A stretch of DNA of 64,000 bases, taken from Sphingosinicella sp942492965 (GTDB lineage: Bacteria; Pseudomonadota; Alphaproteobacteria; Sphingomonadales; Sphingomonadaceae). The stretch spans positions 2,666,001-2,730,000 of the forward strand of contig OW818656.1 in the NCBI GenBank assembly GCA_942492965.1, written 5' to 3'. Below are positions 26,667 to 34,962 of the stretch, piece by piece. The first letter of the stretch is position 1. Each line of letters starts with the position of its first letter. The position numbers and the translations under genes were made by a program. The notes beneath the pieces were generated by a model, which had not been told where the DNA came from, did not search any database, and saw only the letters and a program-made list of their open reading frames with translations.

Positions 26667-28172
26667 TTAGTTCACGGGGGCGCGGCGACGGTAGCTGAGC
26701 GCTTCGGCGATGTGGATGCGCGCGACGCTTTCCGCGCCCGCGAGATCGGCGAGCGTGCGGGCGACGCGCAGCACGCGGTGGTAGCCGCGTGCGGTGAGGC
26801 GCATCGATTCGGCGGCCTGCATCAGGAGCTTGCGGCCGGGCTCGTCCGGCGTTGCGGCGTCTTCGAGCAGCTTGCCGTCGGCCTCCGCATTGGTGCGGAC
26901 GCCGTGCGCTTCATAGCGGGCGGTCTGGAGCGCGCGGGCGGCGGCGACGCGCGCCGCGACTTCGGCCGAGCCTTCGGCGGGCGGCGGCAGCGCGAGATCG
27001 GCGGCGGAAACGGGTTCGACCTCGACGTGAAGATCGATGCGGTCGAGCAGCGGCCCGGAGAGTTTGGACTGATAGTCGGCCGCGCAGCGGGGCGCGCGGG
27101 CGCAGGCGAGCGCCGGATCGCTGAGATGCCCGCAGCGGCAGGGGTTCATCGCAGCGATCAACTGCACGCGCGCGGGGTAGGTGACGTGGAGCGCGGCGCG
27201 CGCAATGCTGACCTCGCCGGTTTCGAGCGGCTGGCGCAGCGAATCGAGCACCTGGCGCTGGAACTCGGGCAGTTCGTCGAGGAACAGCACGCCGAGATGC
27301 GCGAGGCTCACCTCGCCCGGCCGCGCCTTCGTGCCGCCGCCGACGAGCGCCGCCATCGATGCGGAGTGGTGCGGCGCGCGAAACGGACGCGCGCGGATCA
27401 GCTTGCCGCCGTCGAGCGCGCCCGCGACCGACGAGACCATCGAGACTTCAAGCGCCTCGCGCGGCGACAGCGGCGGCAATATGCCCGGCAGCGCGGCGGC
27501 GAGCAGCGACTTGCCCGCGCCCGGAGGCCCGGACATCAATAGATTGTGGCCACCAGCCGCCGCGATTTCGAGCGCGCGCTTGGCGGTTTCCTGGCCCTTT
27601 ACGGCGGCAAGATCGGGCGCGTGGGCGGCATCCTCTGCGACCGATGCGACGGGCTGGCTGAGCAGCTGCGTGCCTTTGAGATGGTTCAGCAGGCTGAGCA
27701 GATCGGGCGCGGCGAGCACGTCGCAGCCCGCCCACGCCGCCTCGCCGCCCTGCACGGCCGGGCAGATGAGGCCGAGGTCGTTCGTGGACGCGTGGAGTGC
27801 CGCGAGCAGCACGCCGGGCACCGGGCTCACCCGCCCGTCGAGCGCCAGTTCGCCGACCGCCGCGTAGCCCGCCAGCGCCTCCAGATCGACGACGCCCATC
27901 GCCGCGAGCAGGCCGAGCGCGATGGGAAGGTCGTAGTGGCTCCCTTCCTTGGGCAGATCAGCGGGCGAAAGATTGACGGTGATGCGCTGGAAGGGGAGCG
28001 CGAGGCCGATGGCGGAAAGCGCCGCGCGCACACGCTCCTGGCTTTCGGCCACGGCCTTGTCAGGCAGGCCGACGATGGTGAACTTGGCTCCCCCGCGCGC
28101 GATCTGCACCTGCACATCGATACTGCGCGCTTCAAGCCCGATGAACGCGACTGTCTGCACGCGCGCAACCAT
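26667..28172 (-). CDS. comM: YifB/ComM family Mg-chelatase-like AAA+ ATPase
   Basis: 501 residues. An N-terminal ChlI-like domain (MVARVQTVAFIGLEARSIDVQV) is followed by an AAA+ core with Walker A SGPPGAGKSLLA and Walker B-like LFLDELPEF, and a C-terminal Mg_chelatase_C domain ending in YRRRAP. ComM is a hexameric branch-migration helicase that aids integration of DNA during transformation. The start at 28172 matches the family; the frame continues 60 codons upstream without support. Confidence 0.92.
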   Translation of the reverse strand: MVARVQTVAFIGLEARSIDVQVQIARGGAKFTIVGLPDKAVAESQERVRAALSAIGLALPFQRITVNLSPADLPKEGSHYDLPIALGLLAAMGVVDLEALAGYAAVGELALDGRVSPVPGVLLAALHASTNDLGLICPAVQGGEAAWAGCDVLAAPDLLSLLNHLKGTQLLSQPVASVAEDAAHAPDLAAVKGQETAKRALEIAAAGGHNLLMSGPPGAGKSLLAAALPGILPPLSPREALEVSMVSSVAGALDGGKLIRARPFRAPHHSASMAALVGGGTKARPGEVSLAHLGVLFLDELPEFQRQVLDSLRQPLETGEVSIARAALHVTYPARVQLIAAMNPCRCGHLSDPALACARAPRCAADYQSKLSGPLLDRIDLHVEVEPVSAADLALPPPAEGSAEVAARVAAARALQTARYEAHGVRTNAEADGKLLEDAATPDEPGRKLLMQAAESMRLTARGYHRVLRVARTLADLAGAESVARIHIAEALSYRRRAPVN

Positions 28173-28333
28173 GACCGGCTTTCCCCCGTTGATGCTGCGA
28201 AACGAAGCATCGGGACACCGGTTACTGTGCGCCAACAGCATCGTCAAACCCTTGGGGTTGCGGCCTCTTTTTTGACACGCCGCAGGCGCATCTTGGGCTG
28301 CAAAGACGATTCGCGCATCCTCGGGGACTCCGC

Positions 28334-28624
28334 TTGACCACGCCTTCTCCATCCCCGCGCAAGACGCGGCGGCCGCGCTCGCTCGCGCGCCGCGGGGCGG
28401 AGATCACAGCGGGCGTGATGCTGATGATTCTGTCGCCGATCATCGGCGGGCCGCTGATTCCGGGGCCGTTCGGCTTCATCGGCTCGGCGATCGGCCTTGC
28501 GCTCGTGCTCAGGAACTCGCACTGGGCGCGCAAGCGCTACGTCGCGTTCAAGCGCCGCCATCCGAAGATCGCGCACTGGGTCGACATGGGACTTCGCCGC
28601 CGCAAACGGGCGCGTCCGGAGTAG
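28334..28624 (+). CDS. Small PGPGW-like membrane protein
   Basis: 96 residues from a TTG start preceded by CGGGGA. A basic, Pro-rich N-terminus is followed by one long hydrophobic stretch (about 24-60) containing GGPLIPGPFGF, then a very basic C-terminus. The PGPFG element resembles the Pfam PGPGW transmembrane family, of unknown function. It diverges from comM and precedes the rpmH promoter. Confidence 0.6.
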   Translation: MTTPSPSPRKTRRPRSLARRGAEITAGVMLMILSPIIGGPLIPGPFGFIGSAIGLALVLRNSHWARKRYVAFKRRHPKIAHWVDMGLRRRKRARPE

Positions 28625-28642
28625 GCGCGCCCACGCTTTCCG

Positions 28643-28671
28643 TTGACTTTGGGCGCGTGCCTGCCTATGCG
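28643..28671 (+). promoter_or_regulatory. Putative promoter of rpmH-rnpA-yidD-yidC
   Basis: TTGACT at 28643-28648 (five of six to TTGACA) is followed after 17 bases by TATGCG at 28666-28671, a weak -10. It lies upstream of a terminator-like hairpin that precedes rpmH. Confidence 0.45.
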
Positions 28672-28686
28672 CTCGCCCGAAGGTTT

Positions 28687-28728
28687 CGGCCGCGATTGCG
28701 CGAGCACGCGTGCGCGGCCGTTTTTATT
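28687..28728 (+). terminator. Terminator-like hairpin in the rpmH leader
   Basis: CGGCCGCG (28687-28694) pairs perfectly with CGCGGCCG (28713-28720), followed by TTTTTATT. It may end the transcript from 28334-28624, or, if the promoter at 28643 is right, act as an attenuator in the rpmH leader. Confidence 0.7.
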
Positions 28729-28748
28729 GATTCGATTCGCAAGAAGGC

Positions 28749-29222
28749 ATGTCCGATGAAGCGCACCTACCAACCGAGCAAGCTCGTCCGCAAACGGCGC
28801 CACGGCTTCCGCACGCGCTCGGCGACGCCGGGCGGCCGCAAGGTTCTGGCGGCCCGCCGCGCGCGCGGCCGCAAGCGGCTGTCGGCGTAGCTCCGAAGCC
28901 GGAGCGGCTCCGTGCGCGGCGCGATTTTCTCGCCGCGAACAAAGGACGCCGCGCCGTGACCGACGGCTTCATCTTGCTGGCCCGCGACCGCGCCGATGAC
29001 GGCGCCGTGCGCGTCGGTTTCACCGTCACCAAGAAGATCGGCAATTCGGTCGTCCGTAACCGGCTGAAGCGCCGCCTGCGCGCGCTCGTTTCCGAATCGA
29101 TGCCGGCGCTCGCGTCTCCAGCCCACGATTATGTGCTGATCGGCCGCGAGGCGGGACTGACGCGTGCTTATGCGGATATGATCGCCGATCTTGAGCGCGC
29201 GGTGCGAAAGGTCGCAAGATGA
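28749..29222 (+). CDS. rnpA: Ribonuclease P protein component, apparently extended across rpmH
   Basis: The conserved part begins about residue 52 (ERLRARRDFLAA). It contains GFTVTKKIGNSVVRNRLKRRLRA, the RNA-binding signature of RnpA, which matures tRNA 5' ends with RNase P RNA. No ATG, GTG, TTG or CTG exists in this frame between position 28749 and the conserved start; the next GTG (28956) lies inside the fold. The only ordinary start is the ATG at 28749, seven bases before the rpmH ATG, giving 157 residues instead of about 115-120. The N-terminal 47 codons would then be rpmH read in another frame. A rare start codon or a sequencing error is the alternative. The stop overlaps yidD (ATGA). 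Confidence 0.85.
   Translation: MSDEAHLPTEQARPQTAPRLPHALGDAGRPQGSGGPPRARPQAAVGVAPKPERLRARRDFLAANKGRRAVTDGFILLARDRADDGAVRVGFTVTKKIGNSVVRNRLKRRLRALVSESMPALASPAHDYVLIGREAGLTRAYADMIADLERAVRKVAR
28756..28890 (+). CDS. rpmH: 50S ribosomal protein L34
   Basis: 44 residues, very basic, starting MKRTYQPSKLVRKRRHGF and ending RARGRKRLSA, the standard L34 sequence. AAGAAGG lies eight bases before the ATG, ideal spacing. It heads the rpmH-rnpA-yidD-yidC cluster that is conserved in most bacteria. The whole gene lies inside the apparent rnpA frame. Confidence 0.98.
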   Translation: MKRTYQPSKLVRKRRHGFRTRSATPGGRKVLAARRARGRKRLSA

Positions 29223-29503
29223 TCGGCAGGCTGGCCGCCCGGATGATGATCCTCGTGGCGCGCGGCTGGCAGCTCAGCTTCTCGGTGATCCTGCCGCCGA
29301 CGTGCCGGTTCGCGCCGTCGTGCTCGGCCTACGCGATCGAGGCGATCGAGCGGCACGGCCCTATCAAGGGTGGCGCGCTTGCGCTTCGTCGGATATTGCG
29401 CTGCCATCCGTGGGGCGGTTCGGGGTTCGATCCCGTCCCCGGTCCTGAAACCATAACGAAGTCGAGGCCCTGCTGCGGGCCGCAAGAAGGTGGTCGAGCT
29501 TGA
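29219..29503 (+). CDS. yidD: Membrane protein insertion efficiency factor YidD
   Basis: 94 residues. The core LPPTCRFAPSCSAYAIEAIERHG with its Cys residues, and RILRCHPWGGSGFDPVP, define the YidD family, thought to aid YidC-dependent membrane insertion. The N-terminus is a probable amphipathic membrane anchor. It is coupled to rnpA by an ATGA overlap and to yidC by a TTGA overlap. Confidence 0.95.
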   Translation: MIGRLAARMMILVARGWQLSFSVILPPTCRFAPSCSAYAIEAIERHGPIKGGALALRRILRCHPWGGSGFDPVPGPETITKSRPCCGPQEGGRA

Positions 29504-31197
29504 GCGATAATCGCAACATGTTCCTGGCGATCCTGTTGTCGATCGTCGTGCTGTTCGGCTGGACTGCCGTTTCGGAACGCTTCTTCCCGACGCCGAAGTC
29601 GAACGAACCGGTGAGTGCCGCGCAGAAGGCGGATGGCGCGGCGCCGGTCGCGGAGGCCTCCACCGTGCTGAGAGACCGGGCGACCGTGATCGCGGAAGGC
29701 GAGCGCGTTGCGATCCGCACGCCTGCGCTTTCAGGCTCGATCAATCTGGCCGGTGCGCGCATCGATGACCTGCTGCTGCTGCGCCACGACGAGACGCTCA
29801 AGAAGGATTCGCCGAACGTCCGCCTGTTCTCGCCTTCGGGAACGCAGGGCGCCTATTTCGCAGAATTCGGCTGGACCGGGGCCGCGGGCCTGCCGACCGC
29901 CGAAACGCGCTGGACGGCAAGCGCCCCCACGCTGACGCCCGAACAGCCGGTCACGCTGTCGTGGACGAATGCTGCGGGCCAAACCTTCCAGATCGCCCTG
30001 TCGGTGGACAAGGACTACCTGTTCACCGCGAAGCAGAGTGTCGTGAACCGCGGCAACCAGGCGCTTGTCGCGCGGCCCTACGGCCTCGTCGCACGGGTCG
30101 GCACCGGCCCGGACCAGAGCACGTTCAACGCGCACACCGGCCCGATCGGCGTGTTCGGCGGCAAGACCAATTACGACAATAATTACGACGACGTCGACGA
30201 GGCGCCGGACCGGCAGATCGATTTCCGCTCTAAGGGCGGCTGGATCGGCTTCACCGACAAATACTGGCTGTCCGCGCTGATCCCCGCGAACGACACGACG
30301 TTCGACGCGAACTTCCGCAGCGGCGGCGACGCGCGTTATCAGGCGGGCGTGCGCGGGGAACCGGTTGCTGTCGGCCCCGGCCAGACCGCTTCGACGACTA
30401 CGCGCCTGTTCGCGGGCGCCAAGGAAGTGGACGTCCTCGATCGCTATCAGGACGGTCTCGCCATCCCCCGCCTCGGCAGCGCCATCGATTGGGGCTGGTT
30501 CGAGGTGATCGCGAAGCCGATTTTCCACCTGCTCGACTGGCTGTTCGAGAAGACCGGCAACCTCGGCGTCGCCATCATCGGCCTCACCATCCTCATCCGC
30601 TTCGTGCTGTTCCCGATCGCGAACAAGCAATACGCCTCGATGGCGAAGATGCGGCAGGTGCAGCCGAAGATGAAGGCGCTGCAGGAGCGCTACAAGGACG
30701 ATAAGCTGAAGCTCCAGCAGGAGATGATGGAGCTTTACAAGACGGAGAAGGTGAACCCGCTCGCGGGCTGCCTCCCGATCCTGTTGCAGATTCCGATCTT
30801 CTACGCGCTCTACAAGACGCTGTTCCTTGTCATCGATATGCGGCACCAGCCGTTCTACCTGTGGATCAAGGATCTCTCCGCGCCCGATCCGCTGACACCG
30901 GTGAACCTGTTCGGCCTGCTGCCGTTCACGCCGCCGCCGTACATCGGCATCGGCGTGCTTCCGATCCTGCTCGGCATCACCATGTGGCTTCAGCAGAAGC
31001 TCAATCCGCAGCCGCTCGACGAGATCCAGCAGAAGGTGTTCGCCATCCTGCCGTGGATGTTCATGATCATCATGGCGCCGTTCGCGGCGGGTCTGCAGCT
31101 TTACTGGACGGTGAACAACATCATCTCGATCGCGCAGCAGTGGGTGCTCATCAAGAAGCATCCGGCGCCCGCGCCGGAGCCCGCAAAAGCGAAATGA
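29500..31197 (+). CDS. yidC: Membrane protein insertase YidC
   Basis: 565 residues with the Gram-negative layout. An N-terminal membrane anchor (about 6-23) is followed by a large periplasmic beta domain (about 60-330) and a conserved C-terminal insertase core with five segments, including MKALQERYKDDKLKLQQEMMELY and GCLPILLQIPIFYALYK. The start is a TTG at 29500 with AAGAAGG nine bases upstream; it gives the usual MSDNRNMFLAI N-terminus. The stop overlaps engB (ATGA). Confidence 0.96.
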   Translation: MSDNRNMFLAILLSIVVLFGWTAVSERFFPTPKSNEPVSAAQKADGAAPVAEASTVLRDRATVIAEGERVAIRTPALSGSINLAGARIDDLLLLRHDETLKKDSPNVRLFSPSGTQGAYFAEFGWTGAAGLPTAETRWTASAPTLTPEQPVTLSWTNAAGQTFQIALSVDKDYLFTAKQSVVNRGNQALVARPYGLVARVGTGPDQSTFNAHTGPIGVFGGKTNYDNNYDDVDEAPDRQIDFRSKGGWIGFTDKYWLSALIPANDTTFDANFRSGGDARYQAGVRGEPVAVGPGQTASTTTRLFAGAKEVDVLDRYQDGLAIPRLGSAIDWGWFEVIAKPIFHLLDWLFEKTGNLGVAIIGLTILIRFVLFPIANKQYASMAKMRQVQPKMKALQERYKDDKLKLQQEMMELYKTEKVNPLAGCLPILLQIPIFYALYKTLFLVIDMRHQPFYLWIKDLSAPDPLTPVNLFGLLPFTPPPYIGIGVLPILLGITMWLQQKLNPQPLDEIQQKVFAILPWMFMIIMAPFAAGLQLYWTVNNIISIAQQWVLIKKHPAPAPEPAKAK

Positions 31198-31838
31198 CCG
31201 GCATCAGCCCCCGCGAGGCGAACCGTCTGTTCACGGGGCCGATCGCGTTCGTGAAGTCGGCGCCGACGATGGAAGACCTGCCCCCGGCGAACCTGCCGGA
31301 GGTGGCGTTCGCCGGGCGTTCGAATGTCGGCAAGTCGTCGCTGCTGAATGCGCTGACGGCGCGCAAGGGTCTCGCGCGCACGTCGAACACGCCGGGCCGC
31401 ACGCAGCTTCTCAACATCTTCGATGTCGGCGAACCGGCTGTGCTGCGCCTCGTCGACATGCCGGGCTATGGCTATGCCGAAGCCCCGAAGAAGATGGTGG
31501 ACGCGTGGAAGCGCGCCGTGTTCGATTATCTGCGCGGGCGCGCGAACCTGAAGCGCGTGCTGCTGTTGATCGACAGTCGCCGGGGTATCGGCAAGGTCGA
31601 CGAGGATGTGATGGACATGCTCGACAGCGCCGCCGTCTCCTACCAGATTGTGCTCACCAAAACCGACAAGGTGAAGGAAAGCTGGGTCAGCAAGCTGCGC
31701 GAGGATCTTCCGGCGCTCCTGAAGCGGCATCCCGCATCGTTCCCGAGCCTCCTCGCCACCAGTTCCGAAAAGAATCACGGGATCGAAGAGCTGCGCGCGG
31801 CGGTGCTCGGGGCGGCGAAGGACGAGACGGGCGTATGA
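31194..31838 (+). CDS. engB: Ribosome biogenesis GTPase EngB/YsxC
   Basis: 214 residues. GTPase motifs are all visible: G1 GRSNVGKSS at 41-49, G2 around the TSNTPGRTQ segment, G3 DMPGYG and G4 TKTDK. EngB acts in late 50S assembly. The ATG at 31194 overlaps the yidC stop by four bases. The yidC-engB order is shared by many Alphaproteobacteria. Confidence 0.95.
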   Translation: MTGISPREANRLFTGPIAFVKSAPTMEDLPPANLPEVAFAGRSNVGKSSLLNALTARKGLARTSNTPGRTQLLNIFDVGEPAVLRLVDMPGYGYAEAPKKMVDAWKRAVFDYLRGRANLKRVLLLIDSRRGIGKVDEDVMDMLDSAAVSYQIVLTKTDKVKESWVSKLREDLPALLKRHPASFPSLLATSSEKNHGIEELRAAVLGAAKDETGV

Positions 31839-32488
31839 AGCTGGTGATCGGCAACAAGCGCTACTCGTCGTGGTCGCTGCGCGGCTGGCTCGCCGCGAAG
31901 CTGTCGGGCCTTGCGTTCGAAGAGGTCGTGATCCCGATGGATACGCCCGAATTCACCGCGGCGAAGGCGGATGCGTCGCTGCTGCCTTCGGGCGCCGTGC
32001 CCGTGCTGTGGGACGGCGACGTCGCGGTGTGGGAAAGCCTCGCGATCATCGACTGGCTCGCCGACCGCGTCGGCCGCGACGTCTTCTGGCCGAAGGATGA
32101 CGCGGCGCGGGCGCTGGCGCGCGCGATCGCGGCGGAGATGCACGCGGGTTTCATCAATCTGCGCAGGCATTGCCCGATGAACACCGGGCGAACCTATCCG
32201 TCGTTCGCGTTGACGCCGGAGGTGGAGCGCGACATCGGCCGCATCGACGCGCTGTGGCGCGAGGCGCTGTACGGTTTCGGCGGTGAAGGCGGCCCGTATC
32301 TGTTCGGTGCGTTCGGCGCGGCGGACATCATGTACGCGCCCGTCGTCACGCGCTTCCGTACCTACGACGTGCCGCTTTCCGATGCGTCGGCAGCCTATGT
32401 GAACGCTGTTCTCGCGCACCCGTTCATGCAGGACTGGTATGCGGGCGCGGATGCCGAAGAGTGGCGGCTCGACCGGATCGAGTTTTAA
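31835..32488 (+). CDS. Glutathione S-transferase family protein
   Basis: 217 residues. The thioredoxin-like N-terminal domain begins KLVIGNKRYSSWSLRGWLA, with Ser residues where the catalytic Ser/Cys of bacterial GSTs lies. AVPVLWDGDVAVWESLAIIDWLAD contains the cis-Pro and the Glu-Ser glutathione-binding pair. An all-helical C-terminal domain follows. The substrate is unknown. It overlaps engB by ATGA, and its end overlaps the convergent lipoprotein by four bases. Confidence 0.88.
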   Translation: MKLVIGNKRYSSWSLRGWLAAKLSGLAFEEVVIPMDTPEFTAAKADASLLPSGAVPVLWDGDVAVWESLAIIDWLADRVGRDVFWPKDDAARALARAIAAEMHAGFINLRRHCPMNTGRTYPSFALTPEVERDIGRIDALWREALYGFGGEGGPYLFGAFGAADIMYAPVVTRFRTYDVPLSDASAAYVNAVLAHPFMQDWYAGADAEEWRLDRIEF

Positions 32489-33351
32489 AGCGTTTCCCCG
32501 CAGCCTTCGTAGCGTTTGTCGTCGAGCGTCATGGTGACGGTGTAGGCGTAGGCCTTGCCGCTCATTGCGTCCTCGCAGGCCTTCTTCACGATCGAGACGG
32601 CGAGCGACGATTTTCCCTGCGAAACCGCGAAGCTGCTCGTTCCTTCGAGCGCGAGGCGGGCGGGCGCCTTGAACGTAGCGGTCTTCGATCCGTAATCGGC
32701 GATCACCTCCACATTGTGGCCGGTGGCGATGTCCATCGTCCAGCCTGGCTCCTGTCCGACCGCATGGAAGCGAACCGGAGGCCCTGACGCGGCCGGTTCG
32801 GGAAAACCGCCCGGCTGATCCCATTCGCGCGGGCCGTTGACGCGCCAGATTTCCTTGCCCGCCGCATCGTAAAGCACGGTGAAGGGCAGGCCCGGCGCGC
32901 CGAGCGTGGTGGCGAGCGCGCCTTCCTCGTCGAGCAAGATCGTCATGTGCTGGAGTTTCGCTTTGGCGAGGAACGGCTTCACCTTCTCCCAGCCCTGAAG
33001 ATCCTGGCTGATGCCGACCACCGCCATTTCGCCCGCCTTCGCCTTCGCGAGTCCGTCGAGCGCGGGCATTTCCGCGATGCAGGGCGCGCACCACGTTGCC
33101 CACAGGTTCACGAGCACGGGCTTGCCCCGGAAATCGGCGAGCGTCACCTTGCTGCCGTCCTCGCGTGCGAAGGCCTGCGTGGGCGCGGGCGTACCGGCCT
33201 GCGACGTGTCCACCGTGCCGGCTTCCGCTTTCTTCGCCGCCGGCGCCGCGCTTTCTTGCGGGGCGAGCGCGTCTGCTTTATCGGCCTCCTTGGCCTTGCC
33301 GCAGGCGGAAAGCGGCATGAGAACGAGGATCGCAAACATTACAGACCGCAT
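32485..33351 (-). CDS. TlpA-like thioredoxin lipoprotein fused to a COG3650-like domain
   Basis: 288 residues. A lipobox (LSAC, Cys17) predicts a lipoprotein facing the periplasm. After an Ala/Lys-rich linker comes a TlpA-type thioredoxin fold with WATWCAPC (Cys88, Cys91) and the cis-Pro region GAPGLPFTVL. From about residue 190 a second module contains FHAVGQEPGW and a C-terminal CEDAMSGKAYAYTV...GCG, resembling the COG3650 periplasmic family. The first domain would reduce disulfides; the second is of unknown role. The start is only 16 bases from the divergent argH start. Confidence 0.82.
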   Translation of the reverse strand: MRSVMFAILVLMPLSACGKAKEADKADALAPQESAAPAAKKAEAGTVDTSQAGTPAPTQAFAREDGSKVTLADFRGKPVLVNLWATWCAPCIAEMPALDGLAKAKAGEMAVVGISQDLQGWEKVKPFLAKAKLQHMTILLDEEGALATTLGAPGLPFTVLYDAAGKEIWRVNGPREWDQPGGFPEPAASGPPVRFHAVGQEPGWTMDIATGHNVEVIADYGSKTATFKAPARLALEGTSSFAVSQGKSSLAVSIVKKACEDAMSGKAYAYTVTMTLDDKRYEGCGETL

Positions 33352-33367
33352 TTCAAACTCCAATGAC

Positions 33368-34735
33368 ATGTGGGGTGGCCGCTTCGCTGAAGGGCCGTCG
33401 GCAGTCATGCGCGACATTAATGTTTCCATCGGCGTGGACAAGCGCCTGTGGCGACAGGACATCGCCGGCAGCCGCGCGCACGCCGCGATGCTGGCTGCGG
33501 CGGGCATCCTTTCGCAGGGCGATGCCGCCGAAATCGTGCGCGGCCTCGATGCGATCGAAGCCGAATATGCCGCGGGCGGTCTCGTGGAGAATGCTGCACT
33601 CGAAGACATTCACATGCATGTCGAGGCGCGGCTGAAGGAGATCATCGGCGAGCCTGCCGGGCGGCTGCACACGGCCCGTTCGCGCAACGATCAGGTCGCG
33701 ACTGACTTCCGCTTGTGGGTGCGGGGCGCCATCGATGCGATCGACGCGGGGCTCGGCGGTTTCCAGAAGGCACTGCTGGCGCGCGCGGAGCAGCACGCGG
33801 CGGACGTGATGCCCGGCTTCACACATCTGCAAACCGCGCAGCCCGTCACGCTCGGCCACCACCTGATGGCGTATTACGAGATGACGCGGCGCGACCGGGG
33901 CCGCTTCGCCGATGCGCGGGCGCGCCTCAACGAATCGCCGCTCGGTGCCGCTGCGCTCGCGGGCACGTCGTTCCCGATCGACCGTCACGCGACGGCGAAG
34001 GCGCTCGGTTTCGACCGTCCGATGGCGAACAGCCTCGATGCCGTGTCGGACCGCGACTTCGCGCTCGAATTCCTGTCGGCGGCGGCGATGGCGGGGCTGC
34101 ACCTGTCGCGGCTGGCCGAAGAGATCATCATCTGGGCGAGCCAGCCCTACGGCTTCGTCAAGCTGCCCGATGCGTTCTCGACCGGCTCTTCGATCATGCC
34201 GCAGAAACGCAACCCCGACGCAGCGGAACTCGTGCGCGCGAAGGCGGGGCTGTTCCTGGGTGCATACCAACGCCTCGCCGTCATCATGAAGGGGCTGCCG
34301 CTCGCCTATTCGAAGGACATGCAGGACGACAAGGCGCCGGTGTTCGAGGCCTTCGATACGCTCGCGCTCTGCCTCGCCGCGATGACCGGGATGGTGGAGA
34401 CGATCAGCTTCGACACCGCGCGGATGCGCGCGGCGGCGGGCACGGGCTTTTCCACCGCGACCGACCTTGCCGACTGGCTGGTGCGTGAGGGCGGCGTGCC
34501 GTTCCGCGAGGCGCACCACATCACCGGGCGCTGCGTTGCGGCGGCGGAGGCGGCGGGCTGCGATCTCGCCGACCTGCCGCTGGAAACGCTGCGCGGCGTC
34601 GATGCGCGGATCGACGAGCGCGTCTACGGCGTGCTTACGGTCGATGCCTCGGTCGCGAGCCGTACCAGCTTCGGCGGCACATCGCCGGCGAACGTGCGCG
34701 CGGCGGTTGCTGCGGCGCGGGGGGCGGGCCAATGA
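33368..34735 (+). CDS. argH: Argininosuccinate lyase
   Basis: 455 residues; last step of arginine synthesis. MWGGRFAEGP at the N-terminus, HTARSRNDQVATDFRLW and the fumarase/lyase signature GSSIMPQKRNPD are all present. The ATG at 33368 gives the canonical start; no Shine-Dalgarno is visible before it. The stop overlaps the lptM-like gene (ATGA). Confidence 0.97.
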   Translation: MWGGRFAEGPSAVMRDINVSIGVDKRLWRQDIAGSRAHAAMLAAAGILSQGDAAEIVRGLDAIEAEYAAGGLVENAALEDIHMHVEARLKEIIGEPAGRLHTARSRNDQVATDFRLWVRGAIDAIDAGLGGFQKALLARAEQHAADVMPGFTHLQTAQPVTLGHHLMAYYEMTRRDRGRFADARARLNESPLGAAALAGTSFPIDRHATAKALGFDRPMANSLDAVSDRDFALEFLSAAAMAGLHLSRLAEEIIIWASQPYGFVKLPDAFSTGSSIMPQKRNPDAAELVRAKAGLFLGAYQRLAVIMKGLPLAYSKDMQDDKAPVFEAFDTLALCLAAMTGMVETISFDTARMRAAAGTGFSTATDLADWLVREGGVPFREAHHITGRCVAAAEAAGCDLADLPLETLRGVDARIDERVYGVLTVDASVASRTSFGGTSPANVRAAVAAARGAGQ

Positions 34736-34962
34736 AGGCTGCGCTTCCGCTTCTGCTCCTCCTCGCCGCGTGCGGCGCCAAGGGGCCGCTTGCGTGGCCG
34801 GAAGGCGGCCCGCCGCCCATGCCGCCCGGCGTCAAGGACCCGCTGACCACCGAACAAATGCTCGAGCCGCCGGCGCAGGCAGCGCCCGCGCGCGTCGACG
34901 ATCCCGTGCGCCGTTCGGAAGAGCGCCGCGACGATGAATTCGATCTGCCGCCGGGGCTCTGA
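34732..34962 (+). CDS. lptM: Small LptM/YifL-like lipoprotein
   Basis: 76 residues. A signal peptide with a lipobox (LAAC, Cys14) is followed by GAKGPLAWPEGGPPP, close to the CG-x-KGPLY-x-P start of LptM (YifL). LptM assists maturation of the LPS translocon LptDE in Escherichia coli. The rest is low-complexity and charged. Its place between argH and lysA, with overlaps on both sides, is conserved in many proteobacteria and supports the call. Confidence 0.78.
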   Translation: MKAALPLLLLLAACGAKGPLAWPEGGPPPMPPGVKDPLTTEQMLEPPAQAAPARVDDPVRRSEERRDDEFDLPPGL

